A stretch of DNA of 64,000 nucleotides, taken from JAFMPW01 sp041743085. Its GTDB lineage: Bacteria; Bacteroidota; Bacteroidia; Flavobacteriales; Flavobacteriaceae. Under the pieces are notes generated by a model, which was not told where the DNA came from, did not search any database, and was given only the letters and a program-made list of their open reading frames with translations. Numbering within the stretch: the stretch's first letter is position 1; the number at the start of each line of letters is the position of its first letter. Of this stretch, positions 59,983 through 64,000 are shown piece by piece. A program made the translations under genes and the position numbers. The stretch is from the NCBI GenBank assembly GCA_041743085.1, contig JBGTNL010000108.1, positions 62,001 to 126,000 of the forward strand, read 5' to 3'.

Positions 59983-61038
59983 ATGGCTACAAAATCATTA
60001 AAGGCTAGACACCAGGCGCTTGCAGAGAGCAATACACAGCTCAATATCTTAAACGGGGGGTTATTCGCTGATGGCGAGCTACCCTATTTTAAGGATAAGA
60101 TAGCGGAGATAGGGCATTTTCCACTTCGTCCCAAAAAACTGGAGATCCTGCAGATCAATGTGGGCTATATGTGTAATCAGGTGTGTGAACACTGCCATGT
60201 GGACGCCGGTCCGGATCGGAAGGAGATCATGACCAGGGAAACCATGGAACAATGCCTGAAAGTAATACGTAACACCAGCGCGCATACCCTGGACCTTACC
60301 GGCGGAGCTCCAGAAATGAATCCCGATTTCCGGTGGTTCGTCGAAGAAGCCGCAAAAGCCGGAATACAGGATTTTATTGTGCGTTCCAATCTTACGATCA
60401 TCCGGGCAAATAAGAAATACAACGACCTCCCCGAATTTTTTAAGAAACACAATGTACATGTAATTTCTTCCATGCCGCACTATACCCGTGGCAAAACAGA
60501 CAAGCAAAGGGGTGACGGTGTATTCGACAAATCTATTAAAGCCCTACAGGAACTGAATGCGGTAGGTTATGGCCTGCCGGGCGGTGAATTGAGACTGGAT
60601 CTGGTATACAATCCTTCCGGTGCCTATTTGCCCGGTGACCAGGATGCCATGGAGCGCGATTTTAAAAAAGCGCTTCGAGAAGATTTCAATATTCACTTCC
60701 ACACTCTTTTTGCAATCACGAATTTGCCCATTTCACGCTTTTTAGATTATCTGATCGCATCGGAAAATTATGAAGATTATATGTATGCCCTTGTAGATGC
60801 CTACAATCCTGCAGCTGTTGAAAATGTGATGTGCACCAATACCATTTCCGTTAGCTGGGACGGCTGGCTGTACGATTGCGACTTCAATCAAATGCTGGAT
60901 CTTAAGGTGGCCAGTAAAGTGAAACATATTAAGGAATACAATGAAGATGTCCTGAACGACAGGAATATAATTATTTCCCAACACTGCTACGGATGCACCG
61001 CTGGAGCAGGAAGCAGCTGCCAGGGAACAGTTGCCTAG
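59983..61038 (+). CDS. arsS: Arsenosugar biosynthesis radical SAM protein ArsS
   Basis: 351 residues. The radical-SAM cluster motif is CNQVCEHCHVD (~63-73), then the SAM-binding LDLTGGAPEMNPDF (~104-117). The C-terminal auxiliary-cluster cysteines are in MCTNTISVSWDGWLYDCDFN and SQHCYGCTAGAGSSC. ArsS is thought to transfer the 5'-deoxyadenosyl group onto dimethylarsenite in arsenosugar formation. A methyltransferase (arsM) expected in the pathway is not in the window. Confidence 0.95.
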   Translation: MATKSLKARHQALAESNTQLNILNGGLFADGELPYFKDKIAEIGHFPLRPKKLEILQINVGYMCNQVCEHCHVDAGPDRKEIMTRETMEQCLKVIRNTSAHTLDLTGGAPEMNPDFRWFVEEAAKAGIQDFIVRSNLTIIRANKKYNDLPEFFKKHNVHVISSMPHYTRGKTDKQRGDGVFDKSIKALQELNAVGYGLPGGELRLDLVYNPSGAYLPGDQDAMERDFKKALREDFNIHFHTLFAITNLPISRFLDYLIASENYEDYMYALVDAYNPAAVENVMCTNTISVSWDGWLYDCDFNQMLDLKVASKVKHIKEYNEDVLNDRNIIISQHCYGCTAGAGSSCQGTVA

Positions 61039-61155
61039 CTTCACTCAATTCGCAAATCCCGGGAGGTACAGCGGGGCTTGCTGGAAAATGCTCTGAAAAA
61101 GCCCGTAGCAAAAGGAAAATCCTAAGGAATTTTGCAGTTTATCGGGAGTTTTTAC

Positions 61156-61173
61156 CGACCAAGTGGTCTGTCA
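61156..61173. promoter_or_regulatory. Putative TetR operator, site 2 (after arsS)
   Basis: CGACCA-AG-TGGTCTGTCA contains the perfect dyad GACCA/TGGTC and shares GGTCTGT with sites 1 and 3. It lies 149 bp before the tetR start. Confidence 0.45.
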
Positions 61174-61282
61174 TAAGTGCCATTATTACTGCTATTCAGC
61201 GATATTTTAACAGTTCAACGAATTTTTAAAGTCGTACATCCTTTAATCTTAGGCATCATCTGTTTTCTTGGGTTCTTTATAT

Positions 61283-61300
61283 AGACTGAACGGTCTGTTT
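61283..61300. promoter_or_regulatory. Putative TetR operator, site 3 (tetR promoter)
   Basis: AGACTG-AA-CGGTCTGTTT, with dyad AGAC/GTCT, 22 bp before the tetR start. Its place over the likely tetR promoter suggests autoregulation. Confidence 0.55.
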
Positions 61301-61321
61301 AACCAAAAAAACCCAAATCTA

Positions 61322-61939
61322 ATGGATAAGAATCTAAAACGCATGGCTACCATGCAACGAATGCAGGTTACCGGCCTGGAATTATTCTATAAAAAAGGGT
61401 ATTACAATACCAGTATCGACGATATTCTTAAGGAGCTTTCCCTTTCCAAAGGTGCCTTTTACCATCATTTTGAATCCAAGGAGGATTTCTTTGTGCAGAT
61501 CGTACAAAACCTTATCGTAAGAAAGATGTACACCATGTTAATTGAACCCATTGAAGGTCATGACAACAGTTTGGACCTTATTACCAATTGTTTTGAAAAT
61601 GCATTGGAAACCGCGGTTCATAATGAACTCGATTTCGGATTTGTCCTGGGTAACTTTATCAATGAGTTCAACGGGAAAAATCCGGAGATCATGAAACACC
61701 TGAATGATATCCTTAAAATATGGGAGGTGAATCTGGTCGCGGCAATCCAGCGCGGAAAATTTAATGGTTACATTGACAGGCATGTGGATAGCGAGGGGGT
61801 CGCCGTATTCGTGATGAGTGCCTATATTGGTATTCGGATCTTTATGGTAGAGAATGCGCCAAGTGCCCGTAAATACAGGTTTATGTCACAGCTTCGGCAA
61901 TATTTCAAATCTATTCAGGCAAAACCCGAAACCGTATAG
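61322..61939 (+). CDS. TetR/AcrR family transcriptional regulator
   Basis: About 205 residues from ATG 61322, after the operator-like dyad; a longer frame would run through that dyad. The HTH is GLELFYKKGYYNTSIDDILK then ELSLSKGAFYHHFESKEDFF (~16-56), a canonical TetR DNA-binding domain. The ligand domain is helical with no assignable effector. Given its neighbours and the shared operator-like sites, it probably represses the DUF2064-CMD-arsS genes and itself; the inducer could be an organoarsenical, but this is unproven. Confidence 0.92.
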   Translation: MDKNLKRMATMQRMQVTGLELFYKKGYYNTSIDDILKELSLSKGAFYHHFESKEDFFVQIVQNLIVRKMYTMLIEPIEGHDNSLDLITNCFENALETAVHNELDFGFVLGNFINEFNGKNPEIMKHLNDILKIWEVNLVAAIQRGKFNGYIDRHVDSEGVAVFVMSAYIGIRIFMVENAPSARKYRFMSQLRQYFKSIQAKPETV

Positions 61940-61967
61940 CGAAAAACTACACTACAAATTTCCGTAA

Positions 61968-63047
61968 TTAAGGTGCTGTTCCGGACAACAACTGTTCAAT
62001 TTTTCGCACCACGGCTTCGGGGGCTATGGTGGCCATAGCCTCCTCATAGCCTTTGGGATACTTGTTTCCGTAAACGGAGGTTGGTATTTGCGGAAATTGT
62101 TCCCTGCCGGCCAAAAGTGCATTCTGCGGGTCTTGTCCAAACGGGTAAAAGCCCGCATAGGGATGGGTTACCCCCCATAGCGTCACCGTCGGTACACCGT
62201 ACAGCGCCGCGAGGTGGCCATTACCGCTATCCATGGACAACATCAGGTCGAGATTGGAGATCAAAGCGAGTTCGTCCTTAAAATCAAGGTGCCCTGCAAT
62301 AGGGACGGTATTCGTAAACTGCCGGGAAAGGGCGTGCAGTTCGGATTCCTCCTTTTTTCCTCCACCGAACAAAATTATTTTATACCTATTGGCTTTTTCT
62401 AAGGATTTAATAACGGTCTTCATCAGGCCTAGGGGGTACATCTTCCCTTCATAGGCGGCAAACGGGGCTATACCAATCCATTTCTTCCGATCATGTCCCA
62501 GGAGTTCAACTGTCCTTTCGCTTAAAGTTTCTTTAGGCTGAAAAACAGGCGGTGCCAATTCCAAAGGGAACCCTAATTTCTTAAATACATCGGCATAGCG
62601 CTCATGAGTGGTTTTAAGCGGCTCGAAGATTTTGTTTCGGGAGGCCGTAAGAGCCTTCTTTTCGGCCCGGCCCTTGTCTATCTGAATGAAAGGTATCCCG
62701 GTCTGCGAAAAGAACAATTTCAGGGTGTTACTCCTCAACACGTGGTGCAGGTCGGCCACTGCATCCGGTTCCAGTCTCTTCAGTTCCCCGAACAGTTTCC
62801 ACAGTCCGGTAGCCCCTTTGTGTTTTCCGGTAACATCGACTTCATAGACAGAAACGTTTTCGAGAGATGAAAAAAGCGGTGCAAAAAATTTACGGGTAGC
62901 AACTGTAATCCGGAGGTTCGGATATTTCCTCAAAAGCACGGAAATCACCGGCACGGTCATGGCTACATCTCCCATTGCGGACAAGCGGATAACCAGAATA
63001 TGGCAAGCCTGATGATCTTTGCGGACTGCTTTATTGTCTGTTCCCAC
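61968..63047 (-). CDS. Glycosyltransferase family 9 (heptosyltransferase-like)
   Basis: 359 residues with the GT9 fold: ILVIRLSAMGDVAMTVPVIS (~17-36), WIGIAPFAAYEGKMYPLGLM in the C-terminal domain (~198-217) and LMLSMDSGNGHLAALYGVPT then VTLWG (~274-298). Its place overlapping the DUF4254 gene is a common Bacteroidota pair. It probably adds a sugar to the LPS or lipooligosaccharide core. Confidence 0.92.
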   Translation of the reverse strand: MGTDNKAVRKDHQACHILVIRLSAMGDVAMTVPVISVLLRKYPNLRITVATRKFFAPLFSSLENVSVYEVDVTGKHKGATGLWKLFGELKRLEPDAVADLHHVLRSNTLKLFFSQTGIPFIQIDKGRAEKKALTASRNKIFEPLKTTHERYADVFKKLGFPLELAPPVFQPKETLSERTVELLGHDRKKWIGIAPFAAYEGKMYPLGLMKTVIKSLEKANRYKIILFGGGKKEESELHALSRQFTNTVPIAGHLDFKDELALISNLDLMLSMDSGNGHLAALYGVPTVTLWGVTHPYAGFYPFGQDPQNALLAGREQFPQIPTSVYGNKYPKGYEEAMATIAPEAVVRKIEQLLSGTAP

Positions 63048-63636
63048 GAAGCACTGGATTTAGCTCCTCATCATTGTACATTTTCATTTGCTTGTAGACC
63101 TTCATATACTTTTCCCCGGCTTCAATATCGGTCAACAACCGATCAATGGCGGTAGAAAGGTCTTTTTTTTGTTCCTGTAAAACCTGAAGCTTTTGACTAC
63201 ATTTCTCGAGATGCGTTTCACTGGCATTCAAGCGGTTCGCCTCTTCCCTCATATGATAGATCTTCAATGCGAGAATGGACAGCCGGTCTACTGCCCAGGC
63301 AGGACTTTCGGTATTTATCGTGGCATCCTTATTCACTTCTACCAATTGGTATTTTTTAAGGAAATAACTATCTATATATTCCACAAGGTCTGTTCTGTCT
63401 TGGTTACTGGCATCAATTTTTCGTTTAAGGGCCAGGGCTTCACGGGGATCTATTTCCGGGTCGCGGATAATATCCTCATAATGCCACTGTACGGTATCAA
63501 TCCAGTTTTTATGATACAGGAGGTGGGCAATATCATCTTCCGGGTAGGGATTGGCCATTGGCAGGTTTACATCGTCCTTAATATGATACTTTTCTATACT
63601 TTCTTCAAATATTTTAAAGGCGAACGCGCTGAACAT
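63031..63636 (-). CDS. DUF4254 domain protein
   Basis: 201 residues, soluble and highly helical. HLLYHKNWIDTVQWHYEDII then RDPEID (~33-58) is the diagnostic DUF4254 segment, RLSILALKIYHMREEANRLN (~113-132) a second. No function is established, but the gene is repeatedly linked to GT9 genes in lipooligosaccharide loci. It overlaps the GT9 start by 17 bp, so they are coupled. Confidence 0.9.
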   Translation of the reverse strand: MFSAFAFKIFEESIEKYHIKDDVNLPMANPYPEDDIAHLLYHKNWIDTVQWHYEDIIRDPEIDPREALALKRKIDASNQDRTDLVEYIDSYFLKKYQLVEVNKDATINTESPAWAVDRLSILALKIYHMREEANRLNASETHLEKCSQKLQVLQEQKKDLSTAIDRLLTDIEAGEKYMKVYKQMKMYNDEELNPVLRGNRQ

Positions 63637-63666
63637 GCGAATGATTGTTTAAACCAAAGATACCGT

Positions 63667-64000
63667 TTATTTGATAATCCATTCTGCCAAAAAGATCACA
63701 AAAGGCAGGGTAACAGAGATAATTAAGGCGATTTCCTTAATATTGACCCGCTTAATAACTTCGATATACTTGGTCATTAAAACGGCTGCAGGAAAAAAAG
63801 TGACCAACACCGGGAAATTCTGTATTGATGTCTTTAGTAAAGTGAGCGCTATACCGATACAGAAGGTAATAGCTATCAATCGCATGGTCATTATTTTTCC
63901 CGTGCCTAATTTTCCCAGTTTCAAAAATGCCCAAAACCCTACGAACAGAGTAATTATTGTATAGATCACGAGTTTTGTGCTGTTAGCCCAGTAAGCAAAG
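63667..64000 (-). CDS. Multi-pass membrane protein, C-terminal part (DUF6427-like?)
   Basis: The minus-strand frame is open from the right edge (reading FAYWANSTKLVIYTIITLFV onwards) to a stop at 63667, giving about 110 residues with three to four membrane helices and ending in FVIFLAEWIIK. A GTG at 63969 need not be the start, since the frame continues beyond the window. Composition and position resemble flavobacterial DUF6427 proteins, but similarity is judged from memory only. Confidence 0.6.
   Translation of the reverse strand, partial: FAYWANSTKLVIYTIITLFVGFWAFLKLGKLGTGKIMTMRLIAITFCIGIALTLLKTSIQNFPVLVTFFPAAVLMTKYIEVIKRVNIKEIALIISVTLPFVIFLAEWIIK

Overview
The window comes from a Flavobacteriaceae-type Bacteroidota chromosome. 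The evidence is a GldH gliding lipoprotein, a PorW/SprE-like type IX secretion component, flavobacterial gene orders (ricT-gldH-pbp1A; an atp operon without atpDC), promoters of the Bacteroidota TTTG / TAnnTTTG type, and start sites without Shine-Dalgarno sequences. No rRNA, tRNA, CRISPR array or prophage was seen. Both ends cut genes: a BNR/VPS10-type protein on the left and a membrane protein on the right.

Layout. 1-9 kb: end of a BNR-repeat protein; a three-gene succinate dehydrogenase/fumarate reductase whose anchor has a membrane Cys/His cluster; small conserved genes; and an AstE-like peptidase with RimK. 9.7-13.7 kb: a second, classical Bacteroidota sdhCAB operon, with a four-helix-bundle (S23-type) gene between sdhA and sdhB. 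13.7-16.4 kb: an AT-richer restriction-modification island, with an HTH-fused cytosine methyltransferase, a frameshifted TdeIII-type endonuclease and a Vsr-like nuclease lacking the zinc cysteines. 16.4-23.3 kb: a DJ-1/PfpI protein, an aminotransferase, a serine hydrolase, a GNAT enzyme, scoAB, and three 164-bp copies of a structured intergenic repeat. 23.3-37.8 kb: pbp1A-gldH-ricT, trhO, recA, a sigma factor with an anti-sigma/beta-barrel fusion, a dead plsC, trpS, dprA, an HU/SPOR protein and a thioesterase. 37.8-44.2 kb: an envelope operon (flippase, dut, TPR, DUF4292, EnvC-like M23, aldo/keto reductase). 44.4-53.7 kb: porW/sprE, bactofilin, atpI/Z-like genes and atpB-E-F-H-A-G, with a second S23-type gene between atpA and atpG. 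53.9-64 kb: an ABC exporter, a ferredoxin-reductase flavoprotein, an amber-interrupted patatin, an arsenosugar-type cluster (DUF2064, CMD peroxidase-like, ArsS radical SAM, TetR), then GT9 and DUF4254 genes.

The most unusual signal is a recurring architecture. Small S23/four-helix-bundle genes sit in the gaps between subunits of core metabolic operons, each bordered by inverted repeats built from short tandem 7-8 nt motifs. Two intact units are visible (sdhA/sdhB and atpA/atpG). There is also a probable internally deleted unit (scoA/scoB) and gene-less repeat tracts (atpH/atpF and CMD/arsS). Together with the 164-bp four-hairpin repeat, a 167-bp MITE and several genes broken by one-base lesions, this suggests a chromosome whose intercistronic gaps are colonised by small elements.
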